Assembly: GCF_021728395.1 (NCBI RefSeq)
Contig: NZ_JAKKCM010000003.1
Location: 1-64,000 of the forward strand
Reading direction: 5' to 3'
DNA: 64,000 nucleotides
Source of the DNA: Vibrio sp. J1-1
Lineage (GTDB): Bacteria > Pseudomonadota > Gammaproteobacteria > Enterobacterales > Vibrionaceae
Below, in pieces: positions 28,787-39,130 of the stretch (the stretch's first letter is position 1; every line of letters begins with the position of its first letter). The position numbers were made by a program, and so were the translations under genes. Below the pieces are notes generated by a model that saw nothing but the letters and a program-made list of their open reading frames with translations, was not told the origin of the DNA and ran no database searches.

Positions 28787-31700
28787 TTATCGACCATTAA
28801 TGGTATCGATGAGGTTCTTAGCTTCACGGCGAATGTCATCTTCACCGTATACAATGGCCTCTTCTAGCAATTTAATTGCCCCTTTAGGATCGTTCATTTC
28901 TAGATATATCTTAGCCAAATCCAGTTTCCCTGCGCCTTCTGCATTGGAGTCAACATCCGCATCAGTGATGTCACCAATCACATCAGGAAACTCGTTTAAC
29001 CCGACATCCAGCTTCAATTCTTCTTCTTCAAACTCCGCACTTTCGTTATCGACCTGCGCCATTAGTTCATCAATGGTCATGAACTGACTTTTCTTAGGAT
29101 CAAAATCGTCTAGGGGCGTTTGCTGTTCCCAGTTTTCTTCAGCGATTTCGGGTTGGCTCAGAGCCTCTTCTGAGTCCCAAATATCTCGCTGATCTTCAGG
29201 TACGTCCTCCGCTTCGGTCACGGTATTATCAATCGGTGCTTTAAAGCCTTCCCAATCGTCACCGATATCAAACATGGTCTCGAAGTCCATACCTGCACTG
29301 TCTATCGTGTCGCGATCTAACTGGCCTTCAAAAGCTTCAGATTCGCCCTTTTCAGATAACAGACTTTCCATATCAGACTCAGCCAAACCAGCATTGCTTG
29401 GTTCTTGAATAGCTTGAGTCGGCTCTGGTTCTTCTTCAAAACTACCCTGCTGAGCAAACACCTCAAACAATGCATCATGATCGTTGTCTGCTTTCAGCGT
29501 AATTTTAGGGCTGACGGGGGTTTTTGAATCTTGCGCCGTACTATCAGACATAGAAGCAAGAGCGTCATCTTCAGTGAACTCTGGCAGTTCTAATTCATCA
29601 ATTTCAAACTCATCGTCAGCTTCAGCACTCGCTGCAGGTAGTTCGCTTTCAGATTCAGTTAGCTCCGGCTCATCCGCCATGGAAGCCAAGGCGTCTTCTT
29701 CGCTGAACTCTGGCAATTCTAATTCATCAATTTCAAACTCATTGTCATCTTCTGAACTTGCTGCAGGTAGTTCGCTTTCAGATTCTGTTAGCTCCGGCTC
29801 ATCCGCCATGGATGCCAAGGCGTCTTCTTCGCTGAACTCTGGCAATTCTAATTCATCAATTTCAAACTCATTGTCATCTTCTGAACTTGCTGCAGGTAGT
29901 TCGCTTTCAGATTCTGTTAGCTCCGGCTCATCTGCTATGGAAGCCAAGGCGTCATCTTCACTGAACTCTGGCGGCTCTAATTCATCAAATTCAAACTCAT
30001 CGTCAGTTTCTGAGCTCGCTGCAGGTAATTCGCTTTCAGATTCTGCTAGCTCCGGTTCATCCGCCATGGAAGCCAAGGCGTCTTCTTCGCTGAACTCTGG
30101 CAGCTCTAATTCATCAAATTCAAACTCATCGTCAGTTTCTGAGCTCGCTGCAGGTAATTCGCTTTCAGATTCTGCTAGCTCCGGCTCATCCGCCATGGAA
30201 GCCAAGGCGTCTTCTTCGCTGAACTCTGGCAGCTCTAATTCATCAAATAGAACTTCGTCGTCATCACTTTCTTCGGAAGTTGCACCAACAGGCTCTAGTT
30301 CCTGTATTGTTTCGGACTCAGGCTCGGTTTCATCCAGCAACCAGTCCTCTTCGAGCGGCATTCCAAATTCATTTTCAACGGCATTCGGTGTTGGTGTAAA
30401 TTCGGGCTCAGATTCCTTTTCTTCAGTATTTAGCGATTCATCTTGCTCACCAGTCAACAAATCCAGATCAGAAGACTCAGCCTTGATGTCTTGACCTTCG
30501 GAGCTCAAGTCATCGTGACTTGACTCAAAAAGCTCATCCAACTCACGCATCAAAGGATCGTATTCGAGAGAGATATCTTCAATATCTTCTAGCAATTCAT
30601 CGCTAACAGATGCTTCACTCTCTGGCTCGGCAGGCTCTTGATTCTCAGATTCTTGCACAAGCTCTGGCTGATGTTCATTAAGAAGTGCATCAATATCTAA
30701 GTCCGATTCAAGCCCAACATCAGACTCAACAGGTTGCTCTGGAGCGGCTTGCGTAGGTGGTAACGGCTGGTCCTGAGCATTGTCTGATGGCGAATCATCT
30801 AAGTCATCGAAACCCAGTGATGCGAGTAAATCGTCCTCTTCTCTCTGGTTAAGCTCATTTTCTGGCGCTTCATCCTCACGAATTAGGTCATCAAACGGAT
30901 CGAGTTCACTAGCGACTTCATCTTCTAACTCAAGATTAACCTCATCGTCGATCAACTCATCGAGTAAGTCGACACTGTCAGCGTCTAACTCTTCGAACTC
31001 CTCATCACCAAAGCCTGACAATGATTCCAGTTCGTTAAGTGGGTCAAACTCATCCTCTGACTCTTCGTCATCAAAATCGATAAGTTCATCCAACAAGTCC
31101 GTGCTGCTCTCATCAATATCGGTAGTGCTATCAGACAAATCAAAACTACTGTCGTCTACCTTAGAAGAACCAACCTCATCGATCTTTGTCTTGCTCTCCT
31201 GCTCATTGGGCTCAAGCGACGGTTCCACTGCGGGATCAGGCGTTTGCGCGTCGGACTGCTCATATTGAGCGAGCAGATTGTCAATTTCATCATCAGATGC
31301 TTCACCGGCTGCAAAGGCATCTTCAGCCGCCGTTGGTGAATCAGTATCTAGGTCAAGATCATTACTATCGAGTTCAGCGAAGAGCTCGTCTAGTGTCGCT
31401 TGGTCTATTTGCGCGCTACCAGCTTCGTCTTCCGATGTGTCGTCGGCTAATAATTCTGCGAAGACATCCTCTTTTTCAAACTCCTCACTGCCACCTTCCG
31501 ACAGATCAAAGTCAGGTTCATCAAGGACTTCAAGTTCCGGCGACGTTTCGTCTAACGCTCGCTCCATTTCTTCAAGACTAAGCGCTTTCTCTTCGCCATT
31601 GACTTTTATTCCGTTTGTCGATGAATCAAACTCGTCAAAGCCGACATCAAGGTCGCCATCGTCACCGATTCCAGCGAATGGGTCTTTACCATCATCACCT

Positions 31701-32881
31701 TCTAGATTGAAATCAAGATCTTCATCCTCGAGGCCAGCAAAAACATCGTCTTCTAGTTCAGGAGCACGTTCTTTCTTAGAAGAACTGTCGCTCTCATCAT
31801 CAGCAAAGAGATCGTCATCCAGATTCAATTCTTCTTCGAGCTCATCCGCTGCGGCCAAACCGATTGGTGCCGCTAGTGGATCAACCGCTGGTGGTTGCTG
31901 CTGTGCAACTGGCTCTTCTTGTTCTTTGTTTCGACGACCAAGTAGCATGACCACTAAGAACGCAAGTAACGCCCCCGGAATAAGAGCCGCTAGTCCCACA
32001 AGCCAGCCATTAGATAAAAATTTGTCTAATGCAGATGGCTGCATGCGCTGCTGCTCATCAGAACGCTGACGCTCTTCTGCCAACAGTTTTTCAACTTCGG
32101 AGCGGATACGCTCTTCATCGTTAAGTTCATTTTTCAGCGTCTCAACTTCGCTTTGTACTTCTGACAGCATCAGACGTAAACGATGATTTTTCTCTTCCAG
32201 CGATGTAAGGTCACTCTGAGAACCTTGCAGTTTGCTCTTTAGTTCAGTGACCTGCAGCTCACCTTTTGCAGACGTATTGACTGGCGGAACAGCAGCAATT
32301 GGTTCACTTGCCTTAACAGGCTCAGCTTTAACAGGCGTGCCCGTGCCTGGTTGAGATGAAACTGGTTGTTGCTTAACTTGCGGGCTTGTTGGTTGCTGCT
32401 TTACGCGCTCAACCGCTGTTGGCTTACTGACAGACTTGGCCTGTTTGAGTTTTGCCTCATGCGCCTTCATGATAGCGACGGCTTGCTGTGTGCTCGCACT
32501 TTGAACTTGCTCCAAGGAAGGAAGACGAAGCCTGCTTCCCGGTATCAGTTCGTGAATATTTTGATTTTCAAATGCCTGAGGGTTGATCCGATAAATAGCA
32601 AGCAACGTTTGTTGAACGGTCACATTGCGAGATGGCCGTACTTGAGACGCGATCGACCACAAGGTTTGATTTTCACCTGTAGGCCCGATAAAACGAGAAG
32701 GCTGAGAATTTGCAGGAGGAGCGGGTAATGCTCTTTCAATCTCTTCGGCATAGCTAGGAGATGATTGCACTTCACCTGAAGGTCCAACAAGACGAATTCC
32801 TTCGGCTTGAACCACTGACGATGTCTGAGTCGCGCTTATTAACACTAAGGTTGTTAACAAACGCTTATAAATTTGGCGCAT
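28787..32881 (-). CDS. hubP: FimV/HubP family polar hub protein
   Basis: In Vibrio this protein marks the old pole and recruits ParA1, FlhG and chemotaxis machinery; in Pseudomonas FimV serves type IV pili. The 1364-residue protein has a signal peptide (1-26), a periplasmic LysM-like peptidoglycan-binding part (about 48-115), a Pro/Lys/Gln linker, a coiled coil (about 215-280), one membrane helix (about 293-318) and a very acidic cytoplasmic domain. The latter contains tandem 43-residue repeats (separate entry). A C-terminal FimV domain (about 1315-1364, KLDLAKIYLEMNDPKGAIKLL) ends it. Both termini and the repeats are in frame. The symbol follows Vibrio usage; it is in the same place as fimV of other gammaproteobacteria. 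Confidence 0.93.
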   Translation of the reverse strand: MRQIYKRLLTTLVLISATQTSSVVQAEGIRLVGPSGEVQSSPSYAEEIERALPAPPANSQPSRFIGPTGENQTLWSIASQVRPSRNVTVQQTLLAIYRINPQAFENQNIHELIPGSRLRLPSLEQVQSASTQQAVAIMKAHEAKLKQAKSVSKPTAVERVKQQPTSPQVKQQPVSSQPGTGTPVKAEPVKASEPIAAVPPVNTSAKGELQVTELKSKLQGSQSDLTSLEEKNHRLRLMLSEVQSEVETLKNELNDEERIRSEVEKLLAEERQRSDEQQRMQPSALDKFLSNGWLVGLAALIPGALLAFLVVMLLGRRNKEQEEPVAQQQPPAVDPLAAPIGLAAADELEEELNLDDDLFADDESDSSSKKERAPELEDDVFAGLEDEDLDFNLEGDDGKDPFAGIGDDGDLDVGFDEFDSSTNGIKVNGEEKALSLEEMERALDETSPELEVLDEPDFDLSEGGSEEFEKEDVFAELLADDTSEDEAGSAQIDQATLDELFAELDSNDLDLDTDSPTAAEDAFAAGEASDDEIDNLLAQYEQSDAQTPDPAVEPSLEPNEQESKTKIDEVGSSKVDDSSFDLSDSTTDIDESSTDLLDELIDFDDEESEDEFDPLNELESLSGFGDEEFEELDADSVDLLDELIDDEVNLELEDEVASELDPFDDLIREDEAPENELNQREEDDLLASLGFDDLDDSPSDNAQDQPLPPTQAAPEQPVESDVGLESDLDIDALLNEHQPELVQESENQEPAEPESEASVSDELLEDIEDISLEYDPLMRELDELFESSHDDLSSEGQDIKAESSDLDLLTGEQDESLNTEEKESEPEFTPTPNAVENEFGMPLEEDWLLDETEPESETIQELEPVGATSEESDDDEVLFDELELPEFSEEDALASMADEPELAESESELPAASSETDDEFEFDELELPEFSEEDALASMADEPELAESESELPAASSETDDEFEFDELEPPEFSEDDALASIADEPELTESESELPAASSEDDNEFEIDELELPEFSEEDALASMADEPELTESESELPAASSEDDNEFEIDELELPEFSEEDALASMADEPELTESESELPAASAEADDEFEIDELELPEFTEDDALASMSDSTAQDSKTPVSPKITLKADNDHDALFEVFAQQGSFEEEPEPTQAIQEPSNAGLAESDMESLLSEKGESEAFEGQLDRDTIDSAGMDFETMFDIGDDWEGFKAPIDNTVTEAEDVPEDQRDIWDSEEALSQPEIAEENWEQQTPLDDFDPKKSQFMTIDELMAQVDNESAEFEEEELKLDVGLNEFPDVIGDITDADVDSNAEGAGKLDLAKIYLEMNDPKGAIKLLEEAIVYGEDDIRREAKNLIDTINGR
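29560..30260 (-). repeat. Tandem 129-bp repeats within hubP
   Basis: The LPEFSEEDALASM codons recur with exact 129-base spacing (plus-strand anchors 29572, 29701, 29830, 29959, 30088 and 30217), so there are five full units and a partial sixth. Each encodes 43 acidic residues of the form DELELPEFSEEDALASMADE followed by PELxESESELPAAS. Units differ by a few substitutions; the two pairs at each end are most alike. The boundaries given are approximate. Confidence 0.92.
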
Positions 32882-33031
32882 AGAAGGCTCAGTTTTGTGC
32901 TTGATACAATTTGAAATGGTGATCAGTTAAATATATCGGATATACCAAGCAAAACTATAGCTTTAGGCGTAAAAAATGTGTGGCATTGACCATATTCGTA
33001 CTAATCTCACACAATTACTCACTAATAGAAC

Positions 33032-33060
33032 AAAAAAAGCCCCGCATGATGCGAGGCCTT
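33032..33060 (-). terminator. Terminator after asd
   Basis: GCCTCGCA and TGCGGGGC pair with one G-U around three bases, then seven T follow on the minus strand. It is about 40 bases past the asd stop. Confidence 0.88.
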
Positions 33061-33099
33061 AGTGTCAACCCATATCAGGAGGGATAAAACTCCCAGAGC

Positions 33100-34113
33100 T
33101 TAGTAGTAATCGCGAATAAGTACTTCTGCGATTTGTACTGCGTTCGTTGCTGCGCCTTTGCGTACGTTATCCGCAACCACCCATAAGTTAATCCCGCTGT
33201 GATGGCTGATATCGTTACGAATACGACCAACCATAACGTGGTCCTTACCACCCGCATCACGAACTTGAGTTGGGAAGTCTTCACCGTGGAATACTTCAAC
33301 ACCCTCAGTTTGCTCAAGAAGATTAATCACTTCTTGCGCATCGATTGGCGAACGAGTTTCAATGTGCAGTGCTTCCGCGTGACCGTAAAACACTGGCACA
33401 CGAACACACGTTGGGTTTACGGTAATACTTGGATCATTGAAGATTTTTTGCGTTTCCCACACCATTTTCATTTCTTCTTTGGTGTAGCCGTTATCCGTCA
33501 TCTGGTCGATCTGTGGAATACAGTTAAACGCGATCTGCTGTGAAAACTGTTTGGTTTCAGCTGGTACACCATTCAGTAGTTTAGCGGTTTGACCTGCAAG
33601 CTCATCAATACCCGCTTTACCAGCACCTGACACGGATTGGTAAGTAGAAACGTTAATACGCTCTATACCCACAGCATCATGGATTGGTTTTAGTGCTACC
33701 AACATTTGGATAGTAGAACAGTTTGGGTTCGCAATGATGTTGCGGTTGCGGAACTCTGCAATGGCTTCCGGGTTTACTTCTGGAACCACTAATGGAATAT
33801 CGTACTCGTAACGGAAGTGCGATGTGTTATCGATAACGATAACACCTTCATCAGCGGCAATTGGCGCCCATTTTGCTGATAGGTCACCACCAGCAGAGAA
33901 TAAACCGATGTGTGCTTGCGACCAATCAAACTCTTCTACGTTTTGTACGCGTATGGTTTTACCATTAAAGCGGTAAGTCTTGCCTTCGCTACGCTCACTC
34001 GCCAAAAGGTACAGTTCACCTACTGGGAATTTGCGCTCTTGAAGCACTTCTAAAATTGTTTCACCGACCGCACCGGTCGCGCCTAAAATGGCAACATTGT
34101 ATTGTTGACTCAT
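33100..34113 (-). CDS. asd: Aspartate-semialdehyde dehydrogenase
   Basis: Asd reduces aspartyl phosphate to aspartate semialdehyde for lysine, threonine, methionine and diaminopimelate synthesis. The 337-residue protein has the NADP-binding GATGAVG at 11-17, the catalytic Cys132 in NPNCSTIQ and [10 protein letters not shown] nearby. In E. coli the equivalent place beside pdxB is held by usg, an Asd-like protein of unclear activity; here the catalytic Cys is present, so an active enzyme is likely. Vibrios usually have a second asd elsewhere. It overlaps the end of pdxB by four bases (ATGA), so the two are translationally coupled. Confidence 0.93.
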   Translation of the reverse strand: MSQQYNVAILGATGAVGETILEVLQERKFPVGELYLLASERSEGKTYRFNGKTIRVQNVEEFDWSQAHIGLFSAGGDLSAKWAPIAADEGVIVIDNTSHFRYEYDIPLVVPEVNPEAIAEFRNRNIIANPNCSTIQMLVALKPIHDAVGIERINVSTYQSVSGAGKAGIDELAGQTAKLLNGVPAETKQFSQQIAFNCIPQIDQMTDNGYTKEEMKMVWETQKIFNDPSITVNPTCVRVPVFYGHAEALHIETRSPIDAQEVINLLEQTEGVEVFHGEDFPTQVRDAGGKDHVMVGRIRNDISHHSGINLWVVADNVRKGAATNAVQIAEVLIRDYY

Positions 34114-35243
34114 TGACTTACCTCAATCTGAAAACCTAGTTCTGCTAATGGTGCAAGATTGCAAGATTCATTACCCATTAGAGTGACAGCGCTGTATTCG
34201 CGGCGATCCCAGTAATTTTTGCGCATCAGGTCAAAAGCACCCGGCTTACCGATTTCGCGACGGAAAAGTGCGTCATCTTTACGCACATCATAGATTAACT
34301 GTGTGATGTTATGCAGTGTTGCTTCATCCCATGCTCTGTCCAACATCATGGTTGGCACTGGCGCGGTTGGCAATAAATCGCTGGCATGCGCACGTAATTC
34401 GTTATTTAAGAACTCACAGTAGCTATTGAAAATCATTGTTGTACCGCGAGCTTTCCCTTCCAGACCATAGCCTGCAACGTGAGGGGTGGCGAATGCTAGC
34501 AGAGGCAGAAGCTCCATATCAACCTCTGGCTCAAATTCAAAGACATCCAGAGCCGCGGTGAAGCCATCATTTTTCTCTAATCGACGCTTTAATGCGCTGT
34601 TGTCAACAATTGGACCTCGCGCGGCATTGATAAGAATTTGATCCGCTCGTAAACCGTTTAATACGGCTTCATCAAACATATGATGTGTTGGATACTTGCC
34701 AGCTTTAGTAATTGGCGTATGCACGGTGATGATATCGGATGTTGCAATCAGCTCTTCAAGTGGCGTAAAACTACGCGGGTCACCCTCTTCCTGCTTGAAG
34801 GGATCATTAAGCAACACGTTGATGCCCATGCCTTTTAAGCATTTTTCCAGGTAGCTTCCAACCTGCCCTGCTCCGATAATCCCTACGGTTTTATCAAAGA
34901 CAGAGAAACCTTGTTGCTGCGCCAATACCATCATTACGCTGAACGCATACTCTGCAACACCCACTTTGTTACAGCCCGGCGCTGCAGTAAAGAAAATACC
35001 TTTTTCTTTTAGAAGTGATTGATCAACATGATCCATACCCGCAGTCGCGGTACCAACAAATTTCAGTTTATTTGCTTTACTGATCAACTCAGCATTGACC
35101 TTGGTCACTGAGCGAATCATGAGTGCATCGACATCAATCAGATCATCAGCCGTCAGTGAACGGCCCGATTTTAGAGTCACTTCACCGATCTGGCTGAACA
35201 GTTCTTCAGCGTACGGCATGTTTTCATCAACAATAATTTTCAT
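34110..35243 (-). CDS. pdxB: Erythronate-4-phosphate dehydrogenase
   Basis: PdxB oxidises 4-phosphoerythronate in the pyridoxal phosphate pathway. The 377-residue protein starts [16 protein letters not shown], matching E. coli; an in-frame ATG at 35267 has no ribosome binding site. The NAD-binding motif [17 protein letters not shown] is near 118-134 and the D-2-hydroxyacid dehydrogenase signature continues with [11 protein letters not shown]. It overlaps asd by four bases and lies 340 bases downstream of fabB, separated by a terminator. Confidence 0.95.
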   Translation of the reverse strand: MKIIVDENMPYAEELFSQIGEVTLKSGRSLTADDLIDVDALMIRSVTKVNAELISKANKLKFVGTATAGMDHVDQSLLKEKGIFFTAAPGCNKVGVAEYAFSVMMVLAQQQGFSVFDKTVGIIGAGQVGSYLEKCLKGMGINVLLNDPFKQEEGDPRSFTPLEELIATSDIITVHTPITKAGKYPTHHMFDEAVLNGLRADQILINAARGPIVDNSALKRRLEKNDGFTAALDVFEFEPEVDMELLPLLAFATPHVAGYGLEGKARGTTMIFNSYCEFLNNELRAHASDLLPTAPVPTMMLDRAWDEATLHNITQLIYDVRKDDALFRREIGKPGAFDLMRKNYWDRREYSAVTLMGNESCNLAPLAELGFQIEVSQ

Positions 35244-35337
35244 AGCGCCAGCGTTATTAAGATCCATTTTTTAAAAATTGCAGTGATTGTGCCTTTTTCC
35301 CGAGAAATCTCAAGAAATATACCCAAATGACTTCAAG

Positions 35338-35352
35338 CCTCCTCGCAGGAGG
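35338..35352. repeat. Short perfect hairpin in the fabB-pdxB gap
   Basis: CCTCCT and AGGAGG form a six-base stem with three bases in the loop, about 100 bases before pdxB. The AGGAGG arm resembles a Shine-Dalgarno but is on the wrong strand for pdxB. It is next to an ATACCCAAATGACTTCAAG tract that may be a dispersed Vibrio intergenic motif; this is a memory-based remark, not a search result. Confidence 0.35.
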
Positions 35353-35403
35353 TACTACCCGAGTTCTCAGAACTAAACGTCTCGTCGTTGTTTGAGCATA
35401 AAA

Positions 35404-35583
35404 TAAAAAGCCCGGCATTAAGCCGGGCAAAGTTCCAGAACAAAAGGATCTTATCCCGCTCTCCTTGGGATAAAGTCTGCGTCTGTTCGACCAGTTAAAC
35501 TGATCAAGCTCTGGAAACTGGTTTGTTGGGACATAACTTCTTCTGACGAAAGGCCCCAACAATTTCGATTAGTTGTGTTCTGA
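35404..35583 (-). ncRNA. farS: fabB 3' UTR containing a probable FarS-type sRNA
   Basis: The 180 bases after the fabB stop have no gene but are structured and end in a strong terminator: GCCCGGC/GCCGGGC (35422-35428 with 35410-35416) followed by a T-rich run. Before it TTATCCC/GGGATAA forms a second hairpin (near 35450-35476). In V. cholerae an Hfq-dependent sRNA, FarS, is released from the fabB 3' UTR by RNase E and represses fadE, linking fatty-acid synthesis to degradation. Position and architecture here match; I compared no sequence. The 5' processing site is not visible, so the start is set at the stop codon. Confidence 0.6.
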
Positions 35584-36795
35584 CTAACCTTGGTATTTCT
35601 TGATAACTAGCGTTGCGTTAGTACCGCCAAAGCCAAAGCTGTTTGACATTACCGTATCGATCTCTGCATCACGAGCTTCAGTCACGATATCCAGACCTTT
35701 CGCTGCTTCGTCCAAGTTTTCAATGTTAATGCTTGGAGCAATGAAGTTGTTGTCTAGCATTAGCGTTGAGTAGATCGCTTCGTGAACACCAGCCGCACCC
35801 AGTGCGTGACCAGTCATCGCTTTTGTCGCAGAGATGGCAGGGCTGCTTTCACCAAATAGCTGTTGAATCGCACCAAGCTCTTTCACGTCACCAACTGGTG
35901 TAGATGTACCGTGTGTGTTGATGTAATCGATATGGTCAACGTCTTGCATTGCCATCTTCATACAACGAACAGCACCTTCACCTGATGGTGCTACCATGTC
36001 GTAGCCATCAGAAGTCGCACCGTAACCTACGATCTCACCGTAGATTTTCGCGCCACGTGCTAGTGCATGCTCTAGCTCTTCAATAACCAGCATACCGCCA
36101 CCACCAGAGATAACGAAACCGTCACGATCCGCATCGTAAGTACGAGAGGCTTTTTCTGGTGTCTCATTGTACTTGGTAGACAGTGCGCCCATTGCATCAA
36201 ACATCATAGTTTGAGACCAATCTAGCTCTTCGCCACCACCTGCAAATACGATGTCTTGTTTACCAAGCTGGATAAGCTCCATAGCGTGGCCGATACAGTG
36301 TGCAGAAGTCGCACAAGCTGAACTCATTGTGTAGTTCACACCACGAATCTTAAATGGCGTAGCCAGACATGCAGAAACAGTAGAAGACATAGTACGTGGA
36401 ACCATGTATGGACCAATACGCTTCACGCCTTTCTCACGCATTGTATCTGTTGCTAGTGTTTGGTTTAACGCAGAAGCACCACCAGAACCAGCAACAATAC
36501 CAGTACGATCGTTTGAAACCTGATCGTCAGATAGGCCAGCGTCTTCAATTGCCTGCTGCATTGATAGGTATGCATAAGCAGCCGCATCACCCATAAAGCG
36601 CATCTGTTTACGGTCGATGTGTTCCGCAGGGTTGATCTTCAGATCACCCCATACTTGCGAACGAAGACCGTGTTCTTTGAACTGCTCAGATGCAGTGATG
36701 CCAGATTTGCCCGCTTTAAGAGACGCTAGAACTTCTTCGACGTTGTTACCGATACTTGAAACAATACCCATACCGGTGATTACGACTCGTTTCAT
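35584..36795 (-). CDS. fabB: 3-oxoacyl-ACP synthase I (FabB)
   Basis: FabB extends unsaturated and saturated acyl-ACP chains in type II fatty-acid synthesis. The 403-residue protein starts [16 protein letters not shown], with AGGAA upstream; an earlier in-frame ATG at 36816 is less likely. The catalytic triad is Cys161 in [12 protein letters not shown], the His of [11 protein letters not shown] and the His of [14 protein letters not shown]. It is divergent from mnmC. A FadR-like half-operator lies in the intergenic region. Confidence 0.97.
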   Translation of the reverse strand: MKRVVITGMGIVSSIGNNVEEVLASLKAGKSGITASEQFKEHGLRSQVWGDLKINPAEHIDRKQMRFMGDAAAYAYLSMQQAIEDAGLSDDQVSNDRTGIVAGSGGASALNQTLATDTMREKGVKRIGPYMVPRTMSSTVSACLATPFKIRGVNYTMSSACATSAHCIGHAMELIQLGKQDIVFAGGGEELDWSQTMMFDAMGALSTKYNETPEKASRTYDADRDGFVISGGGGMLVIEELEHALARGAKIYGEIVGYGATSDGYDMVAPSGEGAVRCMKMAMQDVDHIDYINTHGTSTPVGDVKELGAIQQLFGESSPAISATKAMTGHALGAAGVHEAIYSTLMLDNNFIAPSINIENLDEAAKGLDIVTEARDAEIDTVMSNSFGFGGTNATLVIKKYQG

Positions 36796-36850
36796 TATGA
36801 CATTCCTATAATTCAAAAATCCGCTAGATAATAACTAAGATAGTCAACAA

Positions 36851-36864
36851 AAGTGGTCAGCTTT
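36851..36864. promoter_or_regulatory. Possible FadR half-site between fabB and mnmC
   Basis: AAGTGGTCAG matches seven of eight bases of the left half of the FadR operator, AACTGGTCNGACCAGTT, but the right half is not conserved. FadR activates fabB in E. coli. The match is weak. Confidence 0.25.
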
Positions 36865-36924
36865 CCTATAAATTCGTACAATCGTCCTATTGTTACCGCG
36901 CCAAATCACAGAATTACAACCAAT

Positions 36925-38943
36925 ATGACTTCAATAAAAAACGCAGAACTGGGTTGGAACGAATCTGGTACGCCAGTTTCTGACCAATTTGATGATGTTT
37001 ACTTCTCTAACGTAAACGGTCTTGAAGAGACACGCTACGTTTTCCTCAAAAAAAATCATCTCCCAGAAAGATGGCAGGAGTTTGACCAAAGACGCTTTGT
37101 CATCGGCGAAACCGGATTTGGCACTGGATTAAACTTTCTAGCGCTATGGCAGTGGTTTAATGAATTTCGTCGTGAAAACCCTGAAGCGACGTTAAAAGAA
37201 CTGCATTTTGTCAGCTTTGAAAAATATCCTCTCAGCCAAGCTGATCTTCAAAAAGCCCACCAAGCTTGGCCAGAACTGGCAGAGTATGCCGAGAAGCTGC
37301 AAAAGCATTACCCAGCAGCGGTACCGGAGTGTCACCGAATCGTATTAGAAGATGGCGCAATCACTCTCGACCTTTGGTTTGGTGATATCAAAGACTGCAT
37401 ACCACAAGTGCCTTATGGTGAAACTGGCTTAGTTGACGCTTGGTTCCTGGACGGTTTTGCACCAAGTAAAAACCCTGAGATGTGGAATCAGAATTTATTC
37501 AACGGCATGGCAAAACTGGCTAAACAAGATTGTACTGTTGCGACCTTTACTGCAGCAGGTTTTGTACGTCGCGGCTTGATCGAAGCTGGCTTTACCATGT
37601 CGAAAGTAAAAGGTTTTGGTACCAAGCGCGAAATGATTGCTGGCGCAATGGAACAGCGTCAAGCGCACTCAAATCACTTACCATGGTTTAACCGAACGGC
37701 GGCAAGCAAATCTGATTCAATTGCGATCATTGGTGGTGGCATTGCAAGTGCAGCCATGGCAAAAACATTGAGCCGTCGTGGTCAAAACGTCACACTGTAT
37801 TGCCAAGATGCTCGACCAGCAGAAGGTGCATCGGGCAACCGCCAAGGCGCTGTTTATCCACTACTTAATGGTCCCCATACCGGCGTTTCTCGTGTTTTTG
37901 CGCCGGCATTTCTGTTCGCGCGTCAGTTTATAGAACAAGCGGCGGAAGAAGTCAGTTTTGACCATAATTGGTGCGGTGTTACCCAACTGATGTGGGATGA
38001 AAAATCCACTGCCAAGTTAGAAAGGATATTAGAAGGCAGCTTCACGCCCGATCTCATCCACAAGCTTTCAGCAGAAGAAACGTCTGAAACCATTGGCTTA
38101 CCTATCGATATGCCGTCAGTGCACTACCCCTTGGGAGGTTGGCTTTGTCCTGCCGAGTTAACGCGTGGACTGATCGCACAGCTAGAAAAAACTGGCAACT
38201 TCGAAGCCAAGTTTGAGCACAAAATAGAAGCTCTCACGTGGAGTGACGAGAGCCAAAGCTGGACACTGACATCAAATGGTCAAACGTTTGAGCATTCGAC
38301 AGTCGTGATTGCCAATGGTCATGAGTTCCAGACTTTGAGCCAAACTGCCGATCTGCCGCTGGGACAAGTTAAAGGCCAGGTAAGCCACGCGCCAGCAACA
38401 GAAACGCTATCTAAACTGAAAACCGTGCTTTGTTACGACGGCTACATGACACCTGTAAATCCAAACAATCAACAACTTTGTATTGGAGCGAGTTACGATC
38501 GCAGCCACTTGGATTACGAGTTTGATCCCCAAGCGCAGCAAGACAATGCCGGCAAGATAATCAAATGCGTACCCAATCAGACATGGGTAAACGACGTCGA
38601 CACAACTGGCAACTTTTCACGCCAAGGTATTCGTTGTGTAAGTCGTGATCATCTGCCATTCATAGGGAACGTGGGAGATTTTGAGGCGATCAAAAAGCAG
38701 TACACAGACTTGCAAGGTAAGAAGGAAGAAGAAGTCGAAGCGATTCACCACTACCCTAACCTGTTCTGCTTCTTGGGATTAGGCTCTCGCGGGCTAAGCT
38801 CTGCACCACTGATGGCTGAACTGCTGGCTTCACAAATTTGTGGTGACCCACTGCCATTGCCTGTGGACGTGTTAGCTGAATTGCATCCAAGTCGGATGTG
38901 GGTTCGTAAACTGCGTAAAGGTAAGGCGATTACCGAACTTTAG
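36925..38943 (+). CDS. mnmC: Bifunctional tRNA modification protein MnmC
   Basis: MnmC finishes 5-methylaminomethyl-2-thiouridine at the wobble position. The C-terminal FAD domain removes the carboxymethyl group and the N-terminal SAM domain methylates the product. The 672-residue protein begins [15 protein letters not shown]; an upstream in-frame ATG at 36853 lies too close to the fabB promoter. The N-terminal domain has [11 protein letters not shown] near 65-75 and [15 protein letters not shown]; the C-terminal domain has the FAD motif [17 protein letters not shown] near 268-284. The Shine-Dalgarno is weak. In E. coli mnmC is likewise beside fabB. Confidence 0.96.
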   Translation: MTSIKNAELGWNESGTPVSDQFDDVYFSNVNGLEETRYVFLKKNHLPERWQEFDQRRFVIGETGFGTGLNFLALWQWFNEFRRENPEATLKELHFVSFEKYPLSQADLQKAHQAWPELAEYAEKLQKHYPAAVPECHRIVLEDGAITLDLWFGDIKDCIPQVPYGETGLVDAWFLDGFAPSKNPEMWNQNLFNGMAKLAKQDCTVATFTAAGFVRRGLIEAGFTMSKVKGFGTKREMIAGAMEQRQAHSNHLPWFNRTAASKSDSIAIIGGGIASAAMAKTLSRRGQNVTLYCQDARPAEGASGNRQGAVYPLLNGPHTGVSRVFAPAFLFARQFIEQAAEEVSFDHNWCGVTQLMWDEKSTAKLERILEGSFTPDLIHKLSAEETSETIGLPIDMPSVHYPLGGWLCPAELTRGLIAQLEKTGNFEAKFEHKIEALTWSDESQSWTLTSNGQTFEHSTVVIANGHEFQTLSQTADLPLGQVKGQVSHAPATETLSKLKTVLCYDGYMTPVNPNNQQLCIGASYDRSHLDYEFDPQAQQDNAGKIIKCVPNQTWVNDVDTTGNFSRQGIRCVSRDHLPFIGNVGDFEAIKKQYTDLQGKKEEEVEAIHHYPNLFCFLGLGSRGLSSAPLMAELLASQICGDPLPLPVDVLAELHPSRMWVRKLRKGKAITEL

Positions 38944-38961
38944 TTAAGTGGTGGTAGAGAC

Positions 38962-39022
38962 AAAAAGCGTGGTCAGGGAGCTTATAATAACGACGTGTTA
39001 TTAGAGACTACCTGACCACGCT
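38962..39022 (-). terminator. Long structured terminator after the NAD(P)H reductase gene
   Basis: Twelve-base perfect arms (38966-38977 and 39011-39022) surround an inner seven-base hairpin TAATAAC/GTTATTA (38985-38991 and 38997-39003). On the minus strand the outer stem is followed by five T, so it works as a terminator for the reductase. A terminator of this size with a nested hairpin is unusual (see finding). Confidence 0.7.
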
Positions 39023-39130
39023 ATCTGATAGGAATGACCGTGCTTAACGAGCTGTGGGAGCTCATACCACTCACCAAACACGAGTGTCATTCCGAGAATG
39101 ACTAAAATCGTAACAGAGACCTAGGCGGCT

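Noticed and set aside
29484-32069. Long plus-strand open frames rich in serine opposite hubP
   Set aside because: They mirror the acidic Asp/Glu-rich repeats on the other strand (GAA/GAT codons read as TTC/ATC and serine codons). They lack ribosome binding sites and any plausible protein character.
36853-36924. N-terminal extension of MnmC from an upstream ATG
   Set aside because: The extra 24 residues are not expected in the family and the segment overlaps the divergent fabB promoter region.
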